Below, one piece after another: positions 1-8,307 of a stretch of 64,000 nt of DNA; position 1 is the stretch's first letter, and each line of letters opens with the position of its first letter. The position numbers and the translations under genes were made by a program. The stretch comes from Methanomassiliicoccus sp. GTDB lineage: Archaea; Thermoplasmatota; Thermoplasmata; Methanomassiliicoccales; Methanomassiliicoccaceae. Location of the stretch: NCBI GenBank assembly GCA_018262895.1, contig JADFDJ010000005.1:101639-165638 (forward strand). Reading direction: 5' to 3'. Under the pieces are notes generated by a model. That model did no database searches, had not been told where the DNA came from, and saw nothing but the letters and a program-made list of their open reading frames with translations.

Positions 1-2
1 CC

Positions 3-56
3 CAAGGATGTCGCACGGGAGGCATGGGAATGGTGCTCATCGAGAAACCGAGGTGA
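3..56 (+). CDS. C-terminal tail of a thiolase-like protein (partial)
   Basis: An open frame enters from the left edge and stops with TGA at 54-56. The 17 visible residues contain Cys followed shortly by Gly-Gly-Met-Gly and end IEKPR, which resembles the C-terminal catalytic loop of thiolases (usual pattern Cys-x-Gly-Gly-Gly-Met-Gly). Here the Gly two residues after the Cys is Thr, so the match is imperfect. Only the tail is visible, so the identification is tentative. Confidence 0.35.
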   Translation, partial: QGCRTGGMGMVLIEKPR

Positions 57-223
57 TCGTGTGAACACGATGAGATCGCTTACAGGAGCCCCGTAAGCTC
101 TGAGCATTTTTGATACTGGCACTCATTGAACGACCCAATAGCAAGAGCCTCGAACGGGAGTAGGGTTCTTATACACCAATGCGACTATCAGGTCAGAATT
201 CCTATACAATCCAGGGGCTTATT

Positions 224-1819
224 ATGGAAGCAACAGCCGACACTTCTGAGAAATTTCAAGATCCGATAGTAAAGAAGCTTGAAGCCGCCATCGGAGCGGA
301 GAACGTGAAGACCAGCAAGATGGAGAGGCTGCTCTACAGCCATGACTCCACCGGCCTGCCGAAGGAAATAGACCTCGGGTTCAAGGTCGTCCCCGATATC
401 GTGGTGCGTCCCTCCTCCACAAAGGAGGTACAGGAGATCGTGAAGATCGCGGCCGAGGCGGGCATGCCGATAACCCCTAGGGGAGCGGCCACTGGTTACG
501 TTGCGGCAGGGGTCCCCGCCGCCGGCGGGATTTCCCTCGACATGGTCGGGCGGATGAGCAAGGTCCTCAAGGTCGACGAGGACAACATGACCGTCACATG
601 CCAGGCCGGGGCCTCCTGGAAGGCCGTATATGATGCTGCGTGGGAGAAGGGGTTCCTTCTCGGCTCCTACCCCAGCAGTTTCCCCAACGCCTCGGTGGCA
701 GGGTGGATAGCCATGAGCGGCGTGGGCATGGGCAACTACAAGTACGGCTCTGCCGGGGACAACATACGCAACATGGTGGTCGTCGTTCCCAGCGGGGACA
801 TCATAAACACTGGATTCGAGACCTTGGCCGACAACATGGCCGGGTACAACCTGAACAGGTTGTTCGTCGGCACCGAAGGGACCCTGGGCGTCATATGCGA
901 GGTCACCCTGAAGCTGTTCCCCAAGCCCGAGGTACTCAGGCCCCTTGCCTACTCCTTCGAGAGCCTGGACAAGGTAGGCGGCCCCATGAAGGACCTCACC
1001 CGTACCAAGGTTACTCCTCTGCATATTGCCTGGTCCGACGGGAACCACTTCAAGTACCTGCGCAAGATAGGGCATGAAGCTCCCGAAGTAGGTTGCCTCT
1101 GGCTCGTCACTTTGGAGGGCGACAAGGCCATGGTCGAGTACGAAGAGAAGATCGTGGATGATATCGTGGCCAAGCACGGCGGTAAGAAGGAGAGCTACGA
1201 GCTCGGCCAGCATGAGTGGGACGAGCGCTGCTACGAGTACCGCACCTCCATGCTCGGCCTAGGGACCTCTGCCTCGGAGATACTGGTGCCCGTGAGCGCA
1301 TATTCGGATGCGGTGAAGGGCCTCTACGAGCTCATGGACAGCATGAAGATGGAGGGGGCGATCATCGGGGTCGCGGTCGACCGTAACTCGACCATGCTGA
1401 TGCCCTACTACCTCTTCGATAAGGAGTCCATGTCCAAGTCGATGACCTCCCTCTCGTTCGCTTTTAAGGCCGGGGATGTCGCCAAGAAGCTCGGCGGAAG
1501 GCTGATGGGCGGCTTCGGGCTGTTCATGAGCTCCCAGCTGAAACCGCTCCGCGGCGAGGGATACGAGGTCCAGGTGGCGATCAAGAAGGCCCTCGACCCG
1601 AAGGAGATCATGAACCCCGGAAAGCTCCTGGGGATGAAGACCCGTTTCAAGCTACCGGTAGGCCCGGGCTTGTTCGGCGTCGGGATGAGCGCCATGTCGA
1701 TCGCTAAGAAGGTCCTTCCCGCGGACAAGATGATCGACGAGAAGTCCGAGGAGCTGGCCCGCGAGGAGCTGGAGAACGAGAGGTTCGAGCAGCACAAGAA
1801 CGATCCTCTGAAGAAGTGA
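224..1819 (+). CDS. FAD-binding oxidase/dehydrogenase, glycolate oxidase GlcD / D-lactate dehydrogenase type
   Basis: A flavoprotein of 531 residues expected to oxidise a 2-hydroxy acid such as D-lactate or glycolate. The N-terminal FAD-binding_4 domain (about residues 40-230) carries the VVRPSSTKEVQEIV strand-helix, PITPRGAATGY and a GTEGTLGVI segment typical of the family. The FAD-oxidase C-terminal domain follows and ends near EIMNPGKLLGMK, a family hallmark. No ferredoxin-like Cys motif is present, so an electron acceptor must come from elsewhere. ATG at 179 would add 15 residues, but a TATA-like CTTATAC sits at about 168-175, immediately before it; ATG 224 leaves a normal leader and is preferred. 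Substrate is not readable from sequence. Confidence 0.85.
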   Translation: MEATADTSEKFQDPIVKKLEAAIGAENVKTSKMERLLYSHDSTGLPKEIDLGFKVVPDIVVRPSSTKEVQEIVKIAAEAGMPITPRGAATGYVAAGVPAAGGISLDMVGRMSKVLKVDEDNMTVTCQAGASWKAVYDAAWEKGFLLGSYPSSFPNASVAGWIAMSGVGMGNYKYGSAGDNIRNMVVVVPSGDIINTGFETLADNMAGYNLNRLFVGTEGTLGVICEVTLKLFPKPEVLRPLAYSFESLDKVGGPMKDLTRTKVTPLHIAWSDGNHFKYLRKIGHEAPEVGCLWLVTLEGDKAMVEYEEKIVDDIVAKHGGKKESYELGQHEWDERCYEYRTSMLGLGTSASEILVPVSAYSDAVKGLYELMDSMKMEGAIIGVAVDRNSTMLMPYYLFDKESMSKSMTSLSFAFKAGDVAKKLGGRLMGGFGLFMSSQLKPLRGEGYEVQVAIKKALDPKEIMNPGKLLGMKTRFKLPVGPGLFGVGMSAMSIAKKVLPADKMIDEKSEELAREELENERFEQHKNDPLKK

Positions 1820-1959
1820 GCTACCTCCAACCCCTTCCCAATTTCTTATTTCATTTTTCATCCAGCTTTTATTACCAACCTTGGTCCAGGCTCCTGCCAG
1901 GGTATCGACTATGGTATGTGGCACGAAAGCCTGCTCCGGCTATCTACTTCTCTGCACGC

Positions 1960-2106
1960 TCACTTCTTGAGGTACTTCTCCGGGTCCTTGTCGAACACCT
2001 TCTTGCAGCCCGGGGCGCAGAAGTAGTAGGTGGTGCCCTTGTGCTCGGACTTCCACTTGGCGGTCTTCTCGTCCACGGTCATCTTGCATACTGGATCTAT
2101 GGCCAT
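1960..2106 (-). CDS. Small YHS/TRASH-type copper-binding protein (CopM-like metallochaperone)
   Basis: A 48-residue protein beginning MAIDPVCKMTVDEKTAKW and containing YYFCAPGCKKVF, the YHS/TRASH fold with Cys-Lys-Met near the N-terminus and a Cys-x3-Cys pair later. Its ATG overlaps the copA stop by one base (TAATG), and a perfect GGAGGTGA ribosome site (2114-2121 on the + strand) lies inside the end of copA, so the two are translationally coupled. Archaeal cop loci are known to carry a small TRASH-domain metallochaperone (CopM) with CopA and a TRASH regulator; the same trio is present here. Copper delivery to CopA is inferred. Confidence 0.9.
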   Translation of the reverse strand: MAIDPVCKMTVDEKTAKWKSEHKGTTYYFCAPGCKKVFDKDPEKYLKK

Positions 2107-4616
2107 TATTTCTTCACCTCCTTCCTCTTGATCTCTGGAGTGTATCTCCTCAGCAGCGCGGCGTTGGAGACCACGGACACCGAGCTCAGGGCCATGGCGG
2201 CCGCGGCCACTATAGGGTTCAGAAGGATTTGGAAGAACGGGTACAGGACCCCGGCGGCGATGGGTATGCCGGCAGAGTTGTAACCCAATGCCCAGAAGAG
2301 GTTCTGCCTGATCTTGGTCATGGTCCTCTTGGAGAGCTGTATGGCTGCCACCACGTCGGTCAGATCGCTGCGGATGAGGACGATGTCCCCGGTCTCCATG
2401 GCCACGTCCGTACCGCTGCCGATGGCTATCCCCACGTCAGCCTGTGCCAGGGCGGGCGCGTCGTTGACACCGTCACCCACCATGGCCACCTTGCGCCCCA
2501 GGCCCTGGATCCTGGCCACCTCCTTGGCCTTGTTCTCCGGCAGGACCTCGGCGATGTATTTATCGATCCCCACCTGGGAGGCGATGAACTTGGCGGTGCG
2601 GGGGTTGTCCCCGGTGAGCATGATCACCTCGATCCCCATCCTCTTCAGCTCGGAGATGGCCTCCTTCGACGTCTCCTTGACCACATCGGCCACGCCGATC
2701 AGGCCTGCCATCTGTTCGTCGACGGAGACCAGCATGGCGGTGCGCCCCTCCTCCTCCATCCTCTTGAGGTCGTTCTCCACCGCGTCGGTGGATACGCCGC
2801 TCTCGCTGAGGAGCTGTCGGTTGCCTATCAGCACCTTATGCCCCTCCACGGTGGCCCTCACGCCCTTACCGGGGATGGCCTGGAATTCATCGGCTTCGGG
2901 GATGATGATCTCCCCGTCCTGGGCCTTCCTCACGATGGCCTCGGCCAGGGGATGCTCGGAGCCCCTCTCCGCCGAGGCCGCATACCGCAGCACCTTAGGA
3001 GCGGGAAGGCCGGCCTCGACCACCGCGGTCACCTCCGGCTCCCCCTTGGTGATGGTCCCGGTCTTGTCCAGGACCACTGTCTGCACCTTACCCGCGGTCT
3101 CCAGGGCCTCCGCGCTCTTGATGAGTATCCCGTTCTCCGCGCCCTTGCCCGAGCCCACCATTATCGCCGTCGGCGTAGCCAGGCCCAGGGCGCAGGGGCA
3201 GGAAATCACCAGCACGGAGATGAAAATGATAAGGGAGAACACGAACCCTTCCTCTCCCCCCACGAAGGCGTCGTAAGCGACCAGGTACCACACCAGGAAG
3301 CTGACGAGAGCGATGGCGATCACCGCAGGAACGAACCACGCCGAGACGTTGTCCGCATAACGCTGGATCGGCGCCTTGGACGCCTGCGCGTCCTCGACCA
3401 GCCTTATGATCTGAGCGAGCGCGGTATCCTTGCCAATCCTCGTGGCCCTGACCGTGAGGACGCCGTTCTTGTTGATCGAGCCTCCGATTACAGTGGACCC
3501 CGGCCCCTTCTCCACAGGGATCGACTCACCGGTTATCATGCTCTCATCCACGGCGGACCCACCATCCGTGACCACGCCGTCAGTGGCGATCTTCTCCCCC
3601 GGCCGCACCAGGAACAGGTCGTCCACCTTGATGGTCTCCACCGGGACCTCGACCTCCTCCCCGTTCCGGATCACCCGGGCGGTCCTGGCCTGCAGCCCGA
3701 TGAGGGCGCGTATGGCCTGTGACGTCCTTCCCTTTGCCTTCGCCTCCAGATACTTGCCGAACAGGATCAGCGAGATTATCATGGCCGAGGTGTCGAAGTA
3801 GGTGTGATGGTGGAAGGGTATGAGATGCGGCAGGAACACCACGACCACGGAGTAGAAGTATGCCGCCGAGGAGCCGAGGGCGATGAGGGTGTCCATATTG
3901 GCCCGGCGGTTGCGCAGGGCGTAGTATGTTCCCACGTAGAACTGGTAACCGGCGATGAACTGCACTGGAGTGGCCAATGCGAACAGCAGGTAGCCCTCCC
4001 AGCCCACGATGCCCAGGGTGCTGGCGAGCCCGAAATAATCGAAGCCTATCATCAGCAGCATTACGGGCATGCTAAGGGCAAGGGAGAACACCAGAAGATA
4101 CAGCTGCTTCCGGTGCGCCACCTCCCGCTCGGCGCTCTCAGTCGCCTCCCCTTCGATGACCTCATAGCCCGCGTCCACGATGGCTGCTTTCAATGCCTCG
4201 AGCGTTGCCACGCTGGGATCGTACGTCACGAAGGCCTTCTCGGTGGCCAGGTTAACGCTGGCGGATACGACGCCCTCCACGTCCTTCAGGGCATCCTCGA
4301 TGATCCCGGCACAGGAAGCGCAGGTCATTCCCTTGATGCCTATGGTGGCCTGCTCCACGACCACATCGTATCCCGCTTCTCTCACCGCCTTCTGGATGTC
4401 AGCAGGGGTCACCTTAAAGGGATCGTAGACCACACGCGCCTTCTCCGTGACCAGGTTCACCGAGGCCTTCTCCACCCCCGGTAACTCCCCGATCGCACCC
4501 TCGACGGTTCCCGCGCACGAAGCGCAGGTCATCCCGGAAACCCCGAAGGAGGCTGTTCTCTTGGCGTTACCAGGCTCGTCCTTGGGGCAAGTATCGTCAG
4601 GGCAGGGCTCGCTCAT
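2106..4616 (-). CDS. copA: Copper-translocating P1B-type ATPase
   Basis: An 836-residue membrane pump that expels Cu(I) using ATP. Two heavy-metal-associated domains occupy the N-terminus, each with GMTCASCAG (about residues 28 and 97). Eight transmembrane helices are expected; the metal-site motif SCPCALGLATPTA lies in helix 6, the actuator loop has MITGESIPV, the phosphorylated Asp is in DKTGTIT, and the hinge is GDGVNDAPALAQADVG. All catalytic motifs are intact. It is divergent from a TRASH-domain regulator and is followed by a coupled YHS protein, forming a complete copper-resistance module. Induction by copper through the divergent regulator is inferred. Confidence 0.97.
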   Translation of the reverse strand: MSEPCPDDTCPKDEPGNAKRTASFGVSGMTCASCAGTVEGAIGELPGVEKASVNLVTEKARVVYDPFKVTPADIQKAVREAGYDVVVEQATIGIKGMTCASCAGIIEDALKDVEGVVSASVNLATEKAFVTYDPSVATLEALKAAIVDAGYEVIEGEATESAEREVAHRKQLYLLVFSLALSMPVMLLMIGFDYFGLASTLGIVGWEGYLLFALATPVQFIAGYQFYVGTYYALRNRRANMDTLIALGSSAAYFYSVVVVFLPHLIPFHHHTYFDTSAMIISLILFGKYLEAKAKGRTSQAIRALIGLQARTARVIRNGEEVEVPVETIKVDDLFLVRPGEKIATDGVVTDGGSAVDESMITGESIPVEKGPGSTVIGGSINKNGVLTVRATRIGKDTALAQIIRLVEDAQASKAPIQRYADNVSAWFVPAVIAIALVSFLVWYLVAYDAFVGGEEGFVFSLIIFISVLVISCPCALGLATPTAIMVGSGKGAENGILIKSAEALETAGKVQTVVLDKTGTITKGEPEVTAVVEAGLPAPKVLRYAASAERGSEHPLAEAIVRKAQDGEIIIPEADEFQAIPGKGVRATVEGHKVLIGNRQLLSESGVSTDAVENDLKRMEEEGRTAMLVSVDEQMAGLIGVADVVKETSKEAISELKRMGIEVIMLTGDNPRTAKFIASQVGIDKYIAEVLPENKAKEVARIQGLGRKVAMVGDGVNDAPALAQADVGIAIGSGTDVAMETGDIVLIRSDLTDVVAAIQLSKRTMTKIRQNLFWALGYNSAGIPIAAGVLYPFFQILLNPIVAAAAMALSSVSVVSNAALLRRYTPEIKRKEVKK

Positions 4617-4775
4617 TGTCCGTTGCTATTATCATCTTTCGTTCTAGTAGTTTTGCTCTTAGGGACCAGATGCTATGATAGAAAAAGAACGATATGATCG
4701 GCCATACGTCAGAAAAAACTCCTCATATTTTTTCAACAGAAAGGTTTTATTAGTCGCTGCTCCAAGGTTGAAAGC
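4617..4775. promoter_or_regulatory. Divergent copA / TRASH-regulator promoter region
   Basis: This AT-rich spacer separates two divergent starts. A TATA-like TTTTATTA at about 4745-4752 lies 25-30 bases before the GTG at 4776, so the regulator mRNA is probably leaderless. Two related segments occur in opposite orientation: TATCATCTTTCGTTC (4633-4647) and GAACGATATGATC (4688-4700), an imperfect inverted pair (GAACGA..ATGAT) that could be the operator for the TRASH regulator. The operator role is a guess from position and symmetry. Confidence 0.4.
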
Positions 4776-5369
4776 GTGAGTTTGGACGACAATGACGTGA
4801 ACATACTCAAAGTCCTCCAATGGAACGGTCGCCTATCGTTCCGCCAGGTCTCGGAAAAGGTAAAGGTCTCGGTGCCGACGGTGAGCAACAAGGTGGGTAA
4901 CCTGGAGAAGCTCGGCGTCATAAGGGGGTACCATGCGGAGCTTGACCCCGAAAGGATGGGTCAGACGAGCGCGCTTGTGACGATCAAGGCCAAGCCGGCC
5001 AACCTGTCCATGATCGCTGAGCGTTTCAAGGCCGATGATCAGGTACGCCAGTTATACCACCTGAGCAGCGGGAAGCTGATTATGGTATGCACCTTTTTAG
5101 GCTCACACCTTGTCAACGATTTCGTAAAACGCTTGGCCTCCGTTCCCGAGATCCAGGAGTATGATATCGCTAACGTGATCAGCGTGGGAAAGGAGTTCGA
5201 CCGCGCCGTGGTAGCCCCTGGCGTCAGCATCGTAGTCTCATGCTCGCAGTGCGGCAGGGAGATCAGGGGAGAGCCGCTGCGAGTTAAGATCAACGGCAGT
5301 ACGGCCTTCCTGTGCTGCCCACAGTGCGTATCCACGTTCAGTGCGCTAAACGGTTCCAAAGAAAAGTGA
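4776..5369 (+). CDS. Lrp/AsnC-type transcriptional regulator with C-terminal TRASH metal-sensing domain
   Basis: A 197-residue DNA-binding regulator. Residues 1-60 form an AsnC-type helix-turn-helix (LKVLQWNGRLSFRQVSEKV...VSNKVGNLEKLGVI), the middle is a RAM-like domain, and the C-terminus (about 150-190) is a TRASH domain with CSQCGREI, then CCPQCVSTF. This is the architecture of archaeal copper sensors of the CopR/CopT type. It starts with GTG and is divergent from copA. It most likely senses Cu(I) and controls copA and possibly itself; whether it activates or represses cannot be read here. Confidence 0.92.
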   Translation: MSLDDNDVNILKVLQWNGRLSFRQVSEKVKVSVPTVSNKVGNLEKLGVIRGYHAELDPERMGQTSALVTIKAKPANLSMIAERFKADDQVRQLYHLSSGKLIMVCTFLGSHLVNDFVKRLASVPEIQEYDIANVISVGKEFDRAVVAPGVSIVVSCSQCGREIRGEPLRVKINGSTAFLCCPQCVSTFSALNGSKEK

Positions 5370-5750
5370 TCATCGGCGGGACGCTATAGCCTCCACCTCG
5401 ACCCTGGCCCCCAGCGGAAGTGTGGAAACGCCAACGGTGCTGCGGGCAGGAGGATCTTCATCGAAGAAAGCGGCATAGGCCTCGTTGACATCCTTGAACT
5501 CTTCCATGTCCACCAAGAATATCGTGGTCTTGACCACATCGGACATCGAGAGACCAGCAGCGGAGAGAACGGCCTCCAGGTTCAAAAGGCATCTCTTCAC
5601 CTGCTCTTTAGCGCTCCCTCCTGCCAGTCTCCCGGTCGCAGGGTCCAGCCCTAGCTGCCCGGAGCAGAAGACCAGGTCCCCACTGGAGATTGCCTGTGAG
5701 TAGGGACCTACCGCAGCCGGCGCCCCTTCGGAACGTATGACCTTGTTCAT
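5370..5750 (-). CDS. RidA family enamine/imine deaminase (YjgF/UK114)
   Basis: A 126-residue RidA-family protein with the diagnostic APAAVGPYSQAI near the N-terminus, FCSGQLGLDP, and a C-terminal ARVEVEAIA. Family members hydrolyse reactive 2-aminoacrylate-type enamines released by PLP enzymes; the substrate-binding Arg is in PPARSTVGV. The gene ends directly against the stop of the convergent TRASH regulator. GTG at 5754-5756 is an alternative start that would overlap less cleanly; ATG 5750 has a GGAGAGG ribosome site inside the end of the upstream HAD gene, so the two are coupled. Confidence 0.92.
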   Translation of the reverse strand: MNKVIRSEGAPAAVGPYSQAISSGDLVFCSGQLGLDPATGRLAGGSAKEQVKRCLLNLEAVLSAAGLSMSDVVKTTIFLVDMEEFKDVNEAYAAFFDEDPPARSTVGVSTLPLGARVEVEAIASRR

Positions 5751-5756
5751 GATCAC

Positions 5757-6464
5757 TCAATCCCTCTCCGGCAGATAGAGGTTACTGGCATCAAGGTAGC
5801 CGATGAGGTCCCCCACACTGCCGATTATCGATCGGCATCCATACCTTTCCCAATCCGCCCTCGTGAAGGAGCCGGTGAGAACTCCCAGGAAATGGACCGA
5901 GGCCGAGGCCGCGCACTCCATGTCCATGGCATGATCTCCCACCAGAAGGCATTCCTGGGGTCGGACCTCCATCAGCGCCATGGTTCGCTCCAGTGCCTTT
6001 CCGTTGGGCTTGGCCTCCTCTTCCGGATGATCGTCACGGCAGACCATGGCATTGAAGGGGATGTCTATTCCCGCATGATGCAGTGCCGCCTCAGCATACG
6101 CGCGGGAACCTCGGGTGAGCAGGCCTATCTTGATGCCCCTTTCCTGCAGCGACCGCAGGCACCCCAGGGCGCCTTCGATGGCCTTCGTGCCGCCCACACC
6201 CTCCATCTCCGTCCCGTTCATGGACCTGGTGACCGCTGCCCCGATGCGCTCCAGATCTCCAGCGTCCCCGTTTTCAATGACATATTGACGCATTAGGGCG
6301 AGGCTTCTGGACATGGTCGTTTTCTCATCAAGAAGGTATGAAGGTATCCCCTCTTCGATGAAAACCTCGAAAAGCTTCCTCTTCATGAGGCGGAAGTCAA
6401 CGGTAGTATGGACAAGGGTCCCGTCGAGGTCGAATATCGTTCCTTTGACAGCCTGTTTCTCCAT
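5757..6464 (-). CDS. HAD-superfamily phosphatase, phosphoglycolate phosphatase-like
   Basis: A 235-residue haloacid-dehalogenase-like hydrolase. Motif I is FDLDGTLV (nucleophile Asp), motif II is LLTRGSR, the motif III Lys lies in KPNGKALE, and motif IV is LLVGDHAMDMECAAS. The helical cap lies between motifs I and II. A frame-open extension upstream would add 22 residues, but the ATG at 6464 has a GAGGCGGT ribosome site and brings motif I to the usual distance from the N-terminus. The physiological phosphate ester is unknown. Its stop lies a few bases before ridA, suggesting one transcript. Confidence 0.88.
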   Translation of the reverse strand: MEKQAVKGTIFDLDGTLVHTTVDFRLMKRKLFEVFIEEGIPSYLLDEKTTMSRSLALMRQYVIENGDAGDLERIGAAVTRSMNGTEMEGVGGTKAIEGALGCLRSLQERGIKIGLLTRGSRAYAEAALHHAGIDIPFNAMVCRDDHPEEEAKPNGKALERTMALMEVRPQECLLVGDHAMDMECAASASVHFLGVLTGSFTRADWERYGCRSIIGSVGDLIGYLDASNLYLPERD

Positions 6465-6619
6465 CGAATGACCGCCTCTTCGCGCAAATAACATCCTGCT
6501 ATTTAGACCGTAGGCATCTAATATTATCAAAATATATACTTTCTAATGGATGGCTCAATATTATTATTTATCAATAACAATGGGAAATATAAAACTATTG
6601 GTAGCATGCTCAACAACTT

Positions 6620-6630
6620 CTTTTATATTT
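6620..6630 (+). promoter_or_regulatory. TATA box of the octapeptide-repeat gene
   Basis: CTTTTATATTT lies in a very AT-rich spacer. A start site 25 bases downstream (about 6650) would leave a leader of about 20 bases before ATG 6672 with its AGGTGA site, and would exclude ATG 6645. Confidence 0.5.
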
Positions 6631-6671
6631 ACTGAGACAAAGGGATGTACATACTCGGATTAGGTGAAGAA

Positions 6672-7061
6672 ATGAAAACGAAGACCCTCATCATGTTCGG
6701 TTTGGCCGCCCTTTTACTTGCGGCGTTCGGAGTGACCGTGATCGCAGCGAACCTGGCGACAGGACCGTTTATCATACCCGGAATCGATCCGCATATCATC
6801 CCCGGCATCGATCCCCACATCATACCCGGAATCGATCCGCATATCATCCCCGGCATCGATCCCCACATCATACCCGGAATCGATCCGCATATCATCCCCG
6901 GCATCGATCCCCACATCATACCCGGAATCGATCCGCATATCATCCCCGGCATCGATCCCCACATCATACCCGGAATCGATCCGCATATCATCCCCGGCAT
7001 CGATCCCCACATCATACCCGGAATCGATCCGCATATCATCCCCGGCATCGATCCCCACTAA
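6672..7061 (+). CDS. Secreted octapeptide-repeat protein (IIPGIDPH x 12)
   Basis: I do not recognise a family. The 129-residue product starts MKTKTLIMFGLAALLLAAFG, a clear signal peptide or membrane anchor, then about 10 residues (ANLATGPF region) and twelve exact copies of the octapeptide IIPGIDPH running to the stop. Each unit supplies Asp and His beside Pro-Gly, so a repetitive turn or beta-solenoid-like surface rich in potential metal ligands is possible, but this is inference. ATG 6672 is chosen because AGGTGA (6662-6667) is well spaced and the signal peptide then begins directly; ATG 6645 would lie only about 20 bases past the TATA box. Confidence 0.75.
   Translation: MKTKTLIMFGLAALLLAAFGVTVIAANLATGPFIIPGIDPHIIPGIDPHIIPGIDPHIIPGIDPHIIPGIDPHIIPGIDPHIIPGIDPHIIPGIDPHIIPGIDPHIIPGIDPHIIPGIDPHIIPGIDPH
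6771..7058 (+). repeat. Perfect 6 x 48-bp tandem repeat encoding 12 octapeptides
   Basis: The array is exactly 288 bases: six identical 48-bp units, each made of two 24-bp halves. The halves differ at five synonymous third positions (for example ATA/ATC, GGA/GGC, CAT/CAC) and encode the same IIPGIDPH. This means the octapeptide was kept while the halves diverged, and the 48-bp dimer was then amplified recently. Confidence 0.97.
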
Positions 7062-7134
7062 ATTGCGATCGCCCGGCTTCCGAGCCTGGCCATTCTCTTT
7101 TTCTTCTATATTGAGGGGGTCCCGCCCCAGTGAG

Positions 7135-7311
7135 GTATCCCTTCAACCACTTTTTATCACTTCCTCATCCTCGAATCCCTCGGCAGCGATCGAGACGGTG
7201 CGGACAAGCTTCTATTCGCGCTCCCTGGCGCAGTACGGCGTGCTTCGCCCCTTGTCACCGCTTGCCTCAATCTTTTTTAGGCGTTCCGCGACGCAGAAAA
7301 AGAGCCGAGGT
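7135..7311 (-). ncRNA. Candidate IS bridge/seekRNA region
   Basis: This 177-base segment lies between the transposase stop and the 3' inverted repeat and has no convincing gene. IS110-family elements encode a guide RNA (bridge RNA or seekRNA) that base-pairs with target and donor ends; in IS1111-type elements it lies 3' of the transposase, as here. Assignment is from position only; I did not derive a fold. Confidence 0.4.
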
Positions 7312-8307
7312 TCAGCCGGTGATCGTGAACTCCTCCTGGTTCAGCAGCATCCAGTAGATCGCGTGCAGCATCTTGCGAGCGGTGGCGATCCTCGCCACCT
7401 GCTTTCCTTTCTTCTTCGCCAGCTTGCGGTAGAACGCCGACAGCTTCGATCCAGGACAGCACCACAGATGGACATTCACCGCCTCCACCATCATCCACCT
7501 CAGATGCCTGGAGCCCTGTCTGGAGATGTGGCCGTAGTAACAGGAGGACGAGGACTGATGCACCGTCGGCGTCAAGCCGGCGTACGAGCACAAGTGCTCG
7601 GCATCCTCGAAGCGACGCACATCGTCGATCTCCGCGGCGATGAGCATGGCGCCGTAGAACCCGATGCCCGGCACCGTGGCGATGAGCTGCGCGTCCCCCA
7701 TCTCCTCGAATCTCGTCAGTAGAACGCGGTTCACCTCCTTGATCTGCGCCTGCAGCGCCTCCACCATGTCCAGGTTCCAGGCGATGGTGCGAACGTTCAG
7801 CGAGCGCATCCAGGCCACGGCGGCAGAGCTGAACGGCGATTGCAGCGTCTCCGGCCGCTTGATGCCTCGCCGGAGAAGCTCGGCGTGCACGCGGTTCTTG
7901 AACGCCGTGCTCTTCTCCACCAGCGCCTTGCGGTGGCGAAGAAGCTCGCGGAGGTCCCTGACCTCGCGAGACGGCACGTGCGATGCCGGTACCATGTCCA
8001 GGTACAGCAGTCGAGCCAGAGTGCGCGCGTCCACCTTGTCCGTCTTGACCTTCGCCGAGGCTATCGCTTTAACCTTGAACGGATGTGCGAGAACGACCTC
8101 GAACCCGCGCGCCTCCACGATGCCGTACACGTACTCCCAGACCCCGGTAGATTCGAGGACGAATCTCGCCTCCTCGAATCGATCGAGGAAGCGGTTGAGC
8201 GCGTCGGCGGTGGTCGGCACGCGCTCGTTCCCCAGCTCGTCGCCGTCATCGTTCAGAACACTGGCCTGACAAAACTCTTTATGGACGTCCAGTCCTACAT
8301 ATAGCAC
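7312..8307 (-). CDS. IS110-family DEDD transposase
   Basis: A 331-residue transposase. The N-terminal RuvC-like DEDD domain begins YVGLDVHKEF and includes LESTGVWEYV and the K-rich VKAIASAKVKTDKVDAR segment. The C-terminal Tnp_20 domain has ATVPGIGFYGAMLIAAEI and SYAGLTPTVHQSSSS, holding the family's catalytic Ser region. The frame is full length and undamaged, so the element may be active. Codon use (many TCG/GCG/CGC) differs somewhat from flanking genes. Confidence 0.95.
   Translation of the reverse strand: MLYVGLDVHKEFCQASVLNDDGDELGNERVPTTADALNRFLDRFEEARFVLESTGVWEYVYGIVEARGFEVVLAHPFKVKAIASAKVKTDKVDARTLARLLYLDMVPASHVPSREVRDLRELLRHRKALVEKSTAFKNRVHAELLRRGIKRPETLQSPFSSAAVAWMRSLNVRTIAWNLDMVEALQAQIKEVNRVLLTRFEEMGDAQLIATVPGIGFYGAMLIAAEIDDVRRFEDAEHLCSYAGLTPTVHQSSSSCYYGHISRQGSRHLRWMMVEAVNVHLWCCPGSKLSAFYRKLAKKKGKQVARIATARKMLHAIYWMLLNQEEFTITG

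Noticed and set aside
188..1213. 341-residue frame antisense to the FAD oxidase
   Set aside because: Low-complexity, codon pattern mirrors the real gene, no family match; a shadow frame.
6629..7058. Long open frames on the minus strand through the 48-bp repeat
   Set aside because: Perfect repeats without stop codons are open in several frames at once; these lack a start with a ribosome site, a signal peptide or a family match.
6771..7058. CRISPR-like array
   Set aside because: The 48-bp units are identical and contiguous with no unique spacers, and they lie inside a reading frame with a signal peptide.
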